Below, one piece after another: positions 26,798-36,571 of a stretch of DNA of 64,000 nucleotides (the stretch's first letter is position 1; each line of letters begins with the position of its first letter). The stretch covers positions 13,255,501 to 13,319,500 of the forward strand of contig NC_092604.1 in the NCBI RefSeq assembly GCF_047663525.1, read 5' to 3'. The position numbers and the translations under genes were made by a program. The notes beneath the pieces are model-generated. The model was not told the origin of the DNA. It saw only the letters and a program-made list of their open reading frames with translations, and did not search any database. Source of the DNA: Anas platyrhynchos. Lineage: Eukaryota > Chordata > Aves > Anseriformes > Anatidae.

Positions 26798-27565
26798 AGT
26801 TCATACAGCTAACACTCGCTACACATGCGTTCAACACTTATTGGTCACATTTCCACAGGTAGTCAAGTCACAGAGCGGGGCAGCAGAGCCGCGCCAGGCC
26901 GGGCTGGCAGGGAGCTGTGCCGGTGCCGCCGCAGCAGGGCCGCCGTGCCCCGCACCGTGCCACACCGGGAGGACATCCCCTGGGGTGCAGCAAGGTGACG
27001 GGGACACCGATCCCACCAGGCGCTCCCCAGGGCGCAGCACCCGACCCCAGCTCCCCGCTGCTAACGTGCCATGCCAGGCAACATCCTGCTTCCCTGATTT
27101 AGGCAAGGGATCGTGGGAAAAACACAGTGTTTGACCGGGAGAAGCCATTGCTGGGAGCATCTGCGGAAAGGCCCCAGGACCAAACTGGCCTCGGACCCAG
27201 CCCAGGAGGCAGCAATGGCCAAGACGAGCACCACTCAGCGGGCCGGAGCTGCTCCTTCAGGACCCACAGCCAGGACGTGCAGGCTTGTGGAGGCCCTGGG
27301 CCATCAGCGCCAGTCTGCGCCGTGCCGCAGGAACATGGAGCTTGGTGCCCCCGTGGCACTTCGTCCCAGGAACAGCAGCAGGACCCCCGCGAGCCGGGGT
27401 GCCCGTGGCCGGGGGACGTGAGGTCAGAAATCACTGCGGGTGCACCTACCGGCACCAAGAGGCAGGGAACTCCTGCCGTTCACACAGCCTGCTCTTTAGC
27501 AACAAACACTGGCAGCATTTTGTTTTTCTCACAATCCCTTTGAGATGATAAACAGGATGTCACAC

Positions 27566-27575
27566 GAGGTAGTTT
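27566..27575 (-). promoter_or_regulatory. NR6A1: Overlapping let-7 and miR-196 seed matches
   Basis: The plus strand reads GAGGTAGTTT, so the transcript pairs with let-7 positions 2-8 and with miR-196 positions 2-10. It lies in the distal part of the inferred 3' UTR. Confidence 0.4.
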
Positions 27576-28350
27576 TGTTATGGAAATCGAGTCAATAATG
27601 TTATCAACTATTACAAGACATTTCATAAATCGAAAGAAAACAATGAATCACAAAAGGCTTTGTTAAGGTTGATCGTCATCTGGTTTCAATTTCTGTTTCT
27701 TTTTGCCCTTGGGGGCATTTCTTCCACTGAACCGTGTTGCTTCTTTCATAGACTTGTTAGAGGTCAACTGCACAGAATCTTTTTTTTCTTTTCAATTTTT
27801 TCTTTCAAGGCGAAGATACCGCCTATACCGCCCTCAGCAGCTTTATGCTCTGCTGGTTTATACTCAGCGTGCACTCCCTGGCTGCTGGGACAGCCGAGGA
27901 GGTGGCTTTTAGCCCCACAAACCTGCTGCCAGGCTCCGTGCTGCTGCTCTGCCTGTGCCCAGCCCTGCCCGTGGCTGCAGCGGGCTGGATGGCGCCGTTC
28001 TGATACCCCCAGCAGCAGTGGGTGAGCCGCTTGTACACGTCAGGACACTTCTAAGCCAGGCTGAATGAGCCTACAGCCCTGGCAAACACGAGGAGGAAGC
28101 TGTACCAACTGCAGACCCAAACGCTCTCATTCCTAAGCCACACGCTGACAGCAGGAATGGCTCTGCCAGCAAGAGAAGTGCCCACGTTTTCCTGTTCCAT
28201 GAGCACCTGAACCCGTTGAGCACTGAGGGCAAAAGGATGCAGCACATTTACACACTGCTTTGGACATGACGTGCCCGCTGAAGGCGTGCAGCTGCCCACG
28301 GGGCTGGCCCAGCACGCTTCGCCCTGCCCACCCCAGTGGGGCTGCTGCGG

Positions 28351-28393
28351 GGCTGGGGGCTGAGAGCTGGGGGCTGAGAGCTGGGGGCTGCGG
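28351..28393. repeat. 14-base repeat, three units
   Basis: Three copies of a unit like AGCTGGGGGCTGAG, in the inferred NR6A1 3' UTR. Confidence 0.7.
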
Positions 28394-28953
28394 GGTGCCA
28401 GCCAGAGGCACGGCACAGCTCTGCCGGGGGAGCTGCTGCTTGGTCCCCAGCCCCACGCCAGCCCCACGCATCCCTGGGGGGTTCCCCACAGCCACCGGAG
28501 GGGCCTAAACAAACGTCCCACCAGGAAAAGCAGAATTCTGCCCCCAACACCTCCGTACGGGGGCTCTATTCAGGTCTCAAGGAGTCCTCCAGACAAGTCA
28601 TGAAAGAAGCAACGGTTGCAACATCAAAACTCGGGTTTCTCTGGGTCCCATTTTAAATACTTATCCCTGAGCTGCTGTGCATTGCAAACAACACACTGAG
28701 AACCCAGAGAAACGCCACAGCTTGATACTGACATCTCACGCGTTACCCCCGATTTAAACATCATCTACAACTTAAAAATTAGTTTCACACTTAAACTAGT
28801 TCCCCAAGTTTCCCCCTTTCTCCTGCCTTTTATGTGGCAGGGATGATTGCCGCTTATTATCCTGAGAAATACAGAAATAACATTTTCACAGACACCAAGC
28901 TTCATAGCTTCAAATCAAAACCAAGAAAGAAGAAAGAATGATCGGTAAATAGC

Positions 28954-28960
28954 ACATTCA
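28954..28960 (-). promoter_or_regulatory. NR6A1: miR-181 seed match in NR6A1 3' UTR
   Basis: The plus strand reads ACATTCA, the miR-181 seed (positions 2-8), so the transcript has a 7mer-m8 match. Confidence 0.35.
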
Positions 28961-30273
28961 CGGGAGAATTTTTTGTTGTTTTAAAAAATGTAATAAAAAG
29001 AAATTCAAGTGGTTTTTTTTAGTTGTTTTTTTTTTTTTTTTTAAAGGTTGGTTTGAAGGACAGAACTTAAAATCATTAACCTGAGCTGGCTGTGCTTCTG
29101 TTCTGTGCACACGGCTGCAGAGCCCTTGTCCGTGTCGGCACACAGATGTAAGGGGGCAGGACGGGCAGCGAGGGGCTCAGCGTGGTCAGCACCCCCAGGA
29201 CGGGTTCCTGCAGCTCACCTCCCATGCAGGTCACTCCTGTTGCTGCCCACGGCACAGCCCGTGCCCACACACTCAGCCGGGAGCAGATGGAGCCACGGCT
29301 CTGTGGGCAGCAGGAGCCTGGTGACACCAGCACTCCCCGGGCACCGCGTGCCCTCGCTGGCTCGCTCCGAGCCCACGGCAGCACAGGGGAAAGGTTGCCC
29401 GCAGCCAGCAATTACAAAGGAGCTTGCATGGGTGTGAGCGGCTGTAGGGATAGCCCCTGCCGTATCCATTTGGCCATCTCCAGAACCCACCGGTTCAGAG
29501 GTTCGGGGCATCCCTGAGCACCCTGGCAGTGCCCCCATCCCACGGCCCTCTCTAGGGGCACGTTGAGGACAAGAACTTGCTCTGACACACACGGTGGAGT
29601 CACGACTCCATTTATGTGACAGAGGCTTGACCCAAAGGCAAGCTTCGGAAGAAAATGCAGAGGTTTTCAAAGAGCTTTTTTGTTCAGGTCCCGGGGTCTT
29701 GCCACTCGAGCGAAGACTCATCGCCATCACCTGCAGCAGCAGTGCCTGCGCTGTTCCCTGTGCTGGCTGATGAGCTGCGAGCTGCAAAACAGCAACTAAG
29801 AGACCTACACAGAGCTCCTCGGAATACGGGAGCCTGGGCATTTCAAATTTATGTCCCGAATCTCTGTCCGGATTAAAAGTAACTCTTCAGCTTTCTATTT
29901 GCACAAATACTATGAAGGAGAGGAGGGGGTCAGTCAGCCAATTTATCTTTCAAATCGGGGATAAAAATTGACTTGTCATGGCAGAAAATTCTACCAAAGA
30001 CTATTATTGTTGATTGATTCCTCTATGACAGAAGGTCAGATAAGCAACAGCAGATAGGTACCAAAGATAATGAACTTCCCCCTACTAGCATTAAGCACAA
30101 ATAAAATATGAGTCCCTGTAAACTGAATGTTACGTGAAGAATGGAACAAAAATTCCAACCTTTCCAGGGTGTCCTTCAAACCAAATTCACAAATACATCT
30201 AGCGACTGACCTAACGTCTCTACATTCTAGCTACGTTCCTACCTTCTTATAATACCTGAGTTTGCAATGCAAC

Positions 30274-30280
30274 ACATTCA
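30274..30280 (-). promoter_or_regulatory. NR6A1: miR-181 seed match in NR6A1 3' UTR
   Basis: Second 7mer-m8 miR-181 match (plus strand ACATTCA), without notable pairing beyond the seed. Confidence 0.35.
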
Positions 30281-30650
30281 CTTTACCCTGTTTAAAAAAT
30301 ACAAGTCATTAGAGGACTTGGTGCAGAAGATATTCCGACTGACTGTCCAGTGAGTTACATTCTGGTTTGGTACATCAGCTTCTGCCTCACTTCTCAATGT
30401 AGTAAGGCTTCTTTACTCCCTACAATAAACCAATTATTTGTTAACAGATACTGCTGCCAATCAGCCTTTATACAATTTGGTTATGTAACAGAAAGTAGAA
30501 CATTCTTGACCGTTTATCATCTTATCTGAATTTAGGTGTGGTTTTTGTTGTTGTTTTTGGTACAGCATTAGTCTTGGGAGTATTTTGGATAAATACAGAA
30601 TAGCAAATACGTTATTTTTGTTGGGTATTTGGCAACAGGATGACCACTTC

Positions 30651-30658
30651 TATGTACA
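30651..30658 (-). promoter_or_regulatory. NR6A1: Pumilio-type element TGTACATA
   Basis: The transcript strand reads TGTACATA, a full match to the TGTANATA consensus of Pumilio proteins, in the AT-rich middle of the 3' UTR. Confidence 0.35.
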
Positions 30659-30883
30659 CTAATTAAAACAAACTCTCATTCATCAACAGATTATAAGAAT
30701 TCAGTAATCACAGAATAAAATTACTGCTATGCAATTTAACAATTCCTTGAGTGTATAAAACAGCAAGCCAGAAGATAACCCGTAATAAAAAGATCATATC
30801 AAGCTATTTGGAAATTAAACTTAAAAGCTGAGAAATAATTTCTAACTTACAAACAGATATACTAAACTCTTACCATTTACACT

Positions 30884-30890
30884 TGAGGTA
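30884..30890 (-). promoter_or_regulatory. NR6A1: let-7 seed match (7mer-A1) with 3' pairing
   Basis: The plus strand reads TGAGGTA, then five bases later TGTAT, both found in let-7. The transcript could pair at the seed and at the 3' supplementary region. Confidence 0.35.
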
Positions 30891-32671
30891 TATGCTGTAT
30901 GCAGAAGGCTTTCCTGAGAAATATGTGCTTGTCTCATTTTACAATCAGAAAGTAAATGAGATTTACAGAACCACCTTTGGATTTGTGAAGCTCTATCAAA
31001 CCGAACTGCTGCTGGTCCCAGCAGCTGTTACCCGTAACATCATATTTAAATAATGAAAAACGAGCAGCTAGTGGACTTTTAGAAAAGGGAAACTGACAAG
31101 CTGGAAGATTCCCAACAGAATCACAAAGAAAGCAATGGGGTTCACTGCTAGTCAACAGCACGCCTCCGAGGAGAGGTCTGAAGGGAGCAGGCAGCGCCCA
31201 GCACCCAGCAGTGCCGTTGACTAACCTAGAGATGTGCCAAGCCAGTGGGTCACAGGGTCTCCTGGGTTGCAACTGAACCCTCTGGGATGCAGGGGAAGGA
31301 AAGACGACTGGTGAAGGCGTTCCTGCTCACCGCCACTTTCATTTTCATCTCACAGCAACTTCACTCCCGAGCAGTACTCACTGCGTGCCGTGCACAGCTG
31401 CTACCACGACCAGACAAAAAGGGAGTGACTGGTTCCTCCTCCTCTGAAGCAACAGAAGCTGCTTCCCAAAGTATTTTAAAAACAGCATTCAACAATTTGT
31501 TACCTGAAGATTATATGTAGTGATAGAGGGAAGGAAGTCCAGGCCGGGTAACGTGGCAGCCTAGGGGAATCTTCCTACGTTAACTGTTAATGAAAGATCA
31601 GGAGCTTGTCCCCTGCGCTCCCCACCACCACCACAGGCAGGATGCCATGAGATTTCCTATGAGAATACCCAAATTTAGATAAGCACCAGGACTTAGCAGT
31701 TACTCATACAGCTAACCTGCTGTCACTAAACCATCTCTCCATGCAGCGGAGTGGTGTGGAGGTTGCTAGATGGAAATCCCAGCCCTGCAACGCCTGGGAC
31801 AAACGGCTGCCCAAGTACTGTACTCACAGTATTTTTTCCTGGTGCAGAAGGATTCCACGGAGCAGTAAAACTGTCCTGGCAGAATACAACTATGGATCAT
31901 GCCCTCCCCAAGTCCAGCAGAGGAAAGCATGCCAGAGGATACTGGAGTCCCTGGTCACCATTATGCACGTTACATTTAACCACAAGGGGGGTCAGCTGGT
32001 CCCAGAAACAGGCTGCTTCTGATTGCTGCAGTGCAGAAGTGTCCCCAGCAGTCAGCCACCACCTTGGGGGCATACACTAAAAGGGGCAATCCTGCCTCTT
32101 CTCTCCTGCTTTTATGAATGTAAAATGGATGTTAAGGAAGCAATTAGAAATTATTTGCAGTTCCCTCTCTCTACGAGAGTACCTTGCTGTTGTAATGTCA
32201 GAGGCCAGCTACGACCTGCAACAGCACAATTTCAATCGAATGGAAAGGAGCAGCAGCAGTGGCAGGCCAGCTGGTGAGGCTGGAGACGGAGTGCAGATCA
32301 CACTCCTGCAGCTCCAGGAGGGAACGGGGTTGCAAGCCCTTCTTGGCCTGGGAGCACTGCAATCCTGGGGGCAGAATTCAGGGAAACTGCAGGCACTGCC
32401 ATTTGTAGCTGAGAACTGCCAGAGGAAGAAAAACCAACTGGCTAAACAAACTGTTTCTTCTTTTCCTCTCCCTGTCATCTTTTTTTTTTTTTTAATTTCC
32501 TTAAACAATAACAAAAATAAAGCTTGGCACTTCTCTAACACCCACGTCTCCAAAACTGTCCATTTGGGATGCTAACAGCTCTGTCAGTGAGGTGAGGCAG
32601 TTTGCGCTCTTCGACAAACGCTTTTGGATACAAATCACGGAAAGAGCAGTGCGTGAACAGCATCTTCTCCT

Positions 32672-32680
32672 TGAGGTAGT
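32672..32680 (-). promoter_or_regulatory. NR6A1: Composite let-7 8mer / miR-196 7mer site
   Basis: The plus strand reads TGAGGTAGT, so the transcript carries the let-7 8mer CTACCTCA (32672-32679) and, overlapping it, the miR-196 7mer-m8 match (32674-32680). It sits about 360 nt after the stop codon. Nr6a1 is a published let-7 target in mouse and is also linked to miR-196 in trunk patterning. Confidence 0.55.
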
Positions 32681-32826
32681 CTTAGTCATCTCAGTCCCCA
32701 GCCCCAAAATACAAAAGAACTAACCCTAACAAACACTGTCACATTAAACATCTTCACATTCTGTAAACTGCTGGAGAATGCATCTGCTGCATTCATACAG
32801 AACCATGTGCATCGTGTTGAAGATCA

Positions 32827-32846
32827 TACATTCAACTCTGTCGTGA
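32827..32846 (-). promoter_or_regulatory. NR6A1: Extended miR-181 target-like site
   Basis: The plus strand matches miR-181a at positions 2-10, mismatches at 11, matches 12-17, lacks 18 and matches 19-21. On the transcript this is an 8mer seed site (TGAATGTA) plus long 3' pairing. It lies about 190 nt after the stop codon. Confidence 0.5.
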
Positions 32847-33037
32847 AATAAATATATAGGAAAAAGAGTAAAAAAACAAAAACAAACACAAAAGGTTCTT
32901 GCTACAATGGCAGGGACACCCATTGCCCCGTCTCAGCACTTCCCTCCTGCCCTGGTCATGTTTCCCCCTTCCTCTCGAGGTGAGCCCGCTCCCTGCCTGA
33001 GGCACAGAGTAAGGCACGGGTCGGGGGCAAGCTGGGC

Positions 33038-33126
33038 TCACTCTTTGCTCGCGCTCGTCTTGCAGGAATGTAGAACGGCCTTAAAAAGGAGAGGCAGCTG
33101 CTCCAGCGGGACGTTCACCATTTTTC
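33038..33126 (-). CDS. NR6A1: NR6A1 last coding exon: C-terminus and stop
   Basis: It begins with two bases completing a Gly codon, then KMVNVPLEQLPLLFKAVLHS and CKTSASKE, ending in TGA at 33038-33040. Human ends almost identically (CKTSVGKE). No LLxEML-type AF-2 core is present, as expected for GCNF, which acts as a repressor. The acceptor is ttaacag. Confidence 0.96.
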
Positions 33127-34132
33127 CTGTTAAGAAAAAGGCCAGAATTAGCAGCCATTCCTGAATCAGATTTCCGAGAGACACCTAAGCCAGCACCGCT
33201 GACGATGGTTTTACCTTGAACCTCTCAGAGAAACAGTTAATCATCCTACTGCTACATTAGACATTTGATACCCATTTGGACACAACAGGATTTATTATTT
33301 ACTGAAATGAAAGCTAAATAAATGGGCAAAGTCAGATCAAAATGATTTCTCCACAATGGAGCAGTATTTATAGAAACTGGGAAAGACTAAATGCTGTCTC
33401 TCCTCTAACTCCCTTGTAGATCTCGGTGAGTAAATTATGTGAGCTATTATGTGATTATTATCTACTTTGTTACAGCAGGGTAGGATGAAGCATACGGAGC
33501 CTTGACACGGGGAGGCAAGTATCTTCCTTTACCATAACACTTGGGAACAAACAATGCCTTAATAACACCAGACAGTGTGGATCTAATTAGTGACACAAGT
33601 GAAGCTGACAATTCACCTGCATGTTTCAGATATGCTAACGCCCAGAGGAGCTGACGCCCAGGGTTTACCCCGTAGGACTGCAACAGCTCTGCTCATCCTG
33701 TGCTCCTCAGCAGCACTTCAGGGACCTCTCCACCTCTCATGAAACAACCTCTCAGACTGGGGCTACATCTGTTTAGGACAAAATGCCTCTGAGCTAGGAC
33801 TGAAGGGAAGAAAATAAAATACAAACCTGACCCAAGTACTTAAACTGAAGCACTTGAGGGACAAAGCCTGTCTTCTCGGGAGCAGGGGACTATGAGCAAG
33901 CAGCACTGTGCAGCAGAGGGGAACAACTTGCCCCGTGTCAGCCTACCTGCAGAACTGGGGGTGACAGGAGACCACTTCAAAGACAAGGGAGAAGCTTAAG
34001 TAGAAAAAGGTCTCACATAAACACCCTCCGGCAAAGTAGGCAAGAATTTCATTCTCATAGATTAACTTTATTTTAGAAGAGGATTTCATAATTTGTCCAT
34101 GATTGCGGTGGGAGAAGAGCTCAAAAAGTTAC
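33127..34132 (-). other. NR6A1: NR6A1 intron 8
   Basis: 1.0 kb, AT-rich, with GT-AG ends. No exon or repeat recognised. Confidence 0.85.
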
Positions 34133-34285
34133 CTGCTATATATCGTATCTCTGGCAAACACATCATTAAATCCGGAAAACGGTTGGGCTGATGGGGGTAT
34201 TTGTACTCTGTGAAATCCTGGCAGACATACCAGTACCGCTTGTTCAGCTGCTCCAGCTGGGAGGCGTTAGTCAGTCCCCTAATGT
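34133..34285 (-). CDS. NR6A1: NR6A1 exon 8: ligand-binding domain
   Basis: 153 nt, encoding the tail of Asp, then IRGLTNASQLEQLNKRYWYV, then CQDFTEYKYPHQPNRFPDL and MMCLPEIRYIA plus one base of Gly. Human differs at only a few positions (for example SASQ, YTHQ). Forms late ligand-binding-domain helices. Acceptor tttcag, donor gtaact. Confidence 0.97.
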
Positions 34286-36449
34286 CTGAAAGAGCATACG
34301 ATTAGAGTAATGAAAACACGAGGAAAACATCTGAGAACAACAGATTCACGCTTACTGCCATCTCTTCAGGAAGGACAGACTGATTCCTAAAACTCTAAGC
34401 TGGTCACTGTTTTGGAGGCTGACTTCAAATGTCTAGTTACCCAGAGACTAAGATCTCACTCCTCTCCTGGTGTGCCTGCACCCGCAGGGTGTCCAGGTGC
34501 AAGACTTCCTTCCGCAGACGACACGGATGAGAACAGCACAAATCCTGAGCTGCTCATCTTCAGAGCTTAGTGAACTCTATCACAAGTAACAGCTCCAGAC
34601 CTGAAATCCCTGACTGCCTTTTGTAAGGCAGCTGTGTGTCAAGGTTTAGTCCTCACAGCAGTTCTGTAATACTTCCTCAGGCAGAAACACGGTGATTTTA
34701 GCTGATAAAAAACTCCATAACGCCAGGTACCGTCGCATTTCTCCCCACCTGCTCACGAGTTATGTCATATCACTTACAGCCTGGTCAAACTCTTGTTTTA
34801 AAATTTAGCTTTACCAGTGTCAGGCAATGCACACAAAGGAAAAATAGACATTTCCAAGCCATCAGCCGGGCAGGAAGTCCCACTGCCACCCTTCAGCATG
34901 ATCAATGACATTTGCATGCTGCTGGGTGTCCTGGGAGGGATCCAGCGCGGCCGGAGCACGGGAACTGCACAAGCCTCCTGCGGCTCGCTCCTCTACGACA
35001 ATGTGACGGAAGAGGCATTGATCTGCTGCCCAAAAGCTGACTTTTAAAAATAATTTTCAGGTATTTCTCATAAAAAAATTGCAAACTTCAACTAAAAATA
35101 AAAGGAGGCAGGAAGTTAATGAAAATACACTTCGGAAAACAATGGAGACAGCTAAAGAAGTGCATTATCCAGTGTCAGGAAACTGCCCAGGGAAGCAAAC
35201 CGGATCTGAGCCCGGGCACACATTGAAGAGTCAGCACTATCTCCTGGTGAAAACGAGTGGGGGAGGAGGGAGTTTTCAGCACATTTTTACAGACTGCAAC
35301 TATCTTTCACGGTACAAGAAGACTCTGGGGACATTCATTTCCAAAATTACAGCTGAACACCATCTATTAAGCATTTGCCTCTCCACGGTTTTCTTCATTT
35401 ATGCACACACGACATAAAGAAACGTCCCAAGGGGCTCCACGGATGTGTAATTACAAGCAACTACTGAAAAGGGAATCACAACAAACCTATCGATTCCAAA
35501 CTATTTCAGCACACTGCATTTGTTAGGAAATGACCAGGATTTCCTCACTCATTGAAGAATTAATCTGCAGCTCATTTTGCACTGACTTTACTCAAGATTT
35601 TGAAATGTCAAGGGTCTTGCAATGTTTTGGACAGCCAGCTTTAACAGAGTGGTTAATCAACAGGAGGATACAGCCCCTTATTAGGCGGAATTCATTGCTT
35701 GCATATAAATACTTCATTCGTGAATACTTTCCATTTTAAAGAGGTAACATTAGGCACGGGAAAATATATTGATAAATAGCAGGAAGCCAACTAGATGACC
35801 TAAGCATAAATCCTGAAGGTAAATATTGTACAGAGACAGAAAAGCTCTAAAAAAAAAACAAAAAACAAACAAACAAAAAAAAAAAACAGGGAAAATCAAG
35901 TTTTACAAAGCCATCCCTTCAAGCAGAAGAATGAACAAATACATTTTTCAGTTGGGAATCTGTGAAAGGTTGTATTAACCGTTTTAAAAGAATCATTTAG
36001 TTAACTGCATGAAGAGCTACCTAAACCACTAACACTTTCAGATGACAGATCCTTGCCTGGTGAGAAGTTCATTAGCAGTTGGTAAGTAAGGGTCACCCAA
36101 ATGTACCCTAGGGAAGTTTCACCAGTCTCTCTGCTATGGTCTGACTCTGATGCTGGCCCAGTTGCTACATACGTAAAATGGCACAGGTACCATCCTCAGT
36201 GTCTACATCTGAAGGCGATACAAATGACTAAGCAAATGAATTCTTTCACTTTCAGAACTTCCTCACACAGGTACGTAGGTATGACACTGCGTGGTGCGCT
36301 GTCTGTACAACGGCAGAGTTTCCAGAGCCCACATCCATCCCTGGGTTTCAGATCCTTCCCTCCCATTTTTCATCAGGGAAGCAAAGACTGTTCAGATTGT
36401 TTCAGACAATTTCTCTGGCAGGACTGGGTCCTCCTCTTCATTGACTCAC
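34286..36449 (-). other. NR6A1: NR6A1 intron 7
   Basis: 2.2 kb, AT-rich. A degenerate A/CA-rich run at about 35849-35886 is the only simple repeat seen. No exon recognised. Confidence 0.85.
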
Positions 36450-36571
36450 CTTGGTTTAGGAAGTTAATGGCTTTCATGCACGCATACTCCTCGTTGCTGA
36501 CCTTCAACTGGTTAAATTTGCGAAAGAGGTAGATCAACCGCTCCATCACCTCCATCCCCTCTTCACTGAAT
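36450..36571 (-). CDS. NR6A1: NR6A1 exon 7: ligand-binding domain
   Basis: One base completing Arg, then FSEEGMEVMERLIYLFRKFN, QLKVSNEEYACMKAINFLNQ, and one base of Asp. Close to human (FSDEGMEVIERLIYLYHKFH). EEYACMKAI is the helix that corresponds to the dimer-interface region of other receptors. Acceptor ctccag, donor gtgagt. Confidence 0.97.

Larger units (their letters stand above)
26775..33037 (-). other. NR6A1: NR6A1 3' untranslated region (inferred, about 6.2 kb)
   Basis: AT-rich, exon-free DNA from the stop codon to a canonical poly(A) signal at 26792-26797. The length agrees with the roughly 7.5 kb GCNF mRNA reported in mammals. Composition is unlike the GC-rich intergenic DNA to the left, especially over 27.5-33 kb. 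It contains seed matches for let-7, miR-196 and miR-181 and one Pumilio site. The shorter mRNA form known in testis could use an upstream signal; ATTAAA before an A-tract near 32480-32497 is one weak candidate. Confidence 0.6.

Noticed and set aside
32672..32680. TGAGGTAGT as a let-7 gene
   Set aside because: Only the first nine bases match and no star arm lies nearby.
32827..32849. Plus-strand miR-181a-like sequence as a miRNA gene
   Set aside because: The sequence resembles mature miR-181a, but the following bases are A-rich and contain no complementary arm, so no hairpin can form. It is better read as a target site on the minus-strand transcript.
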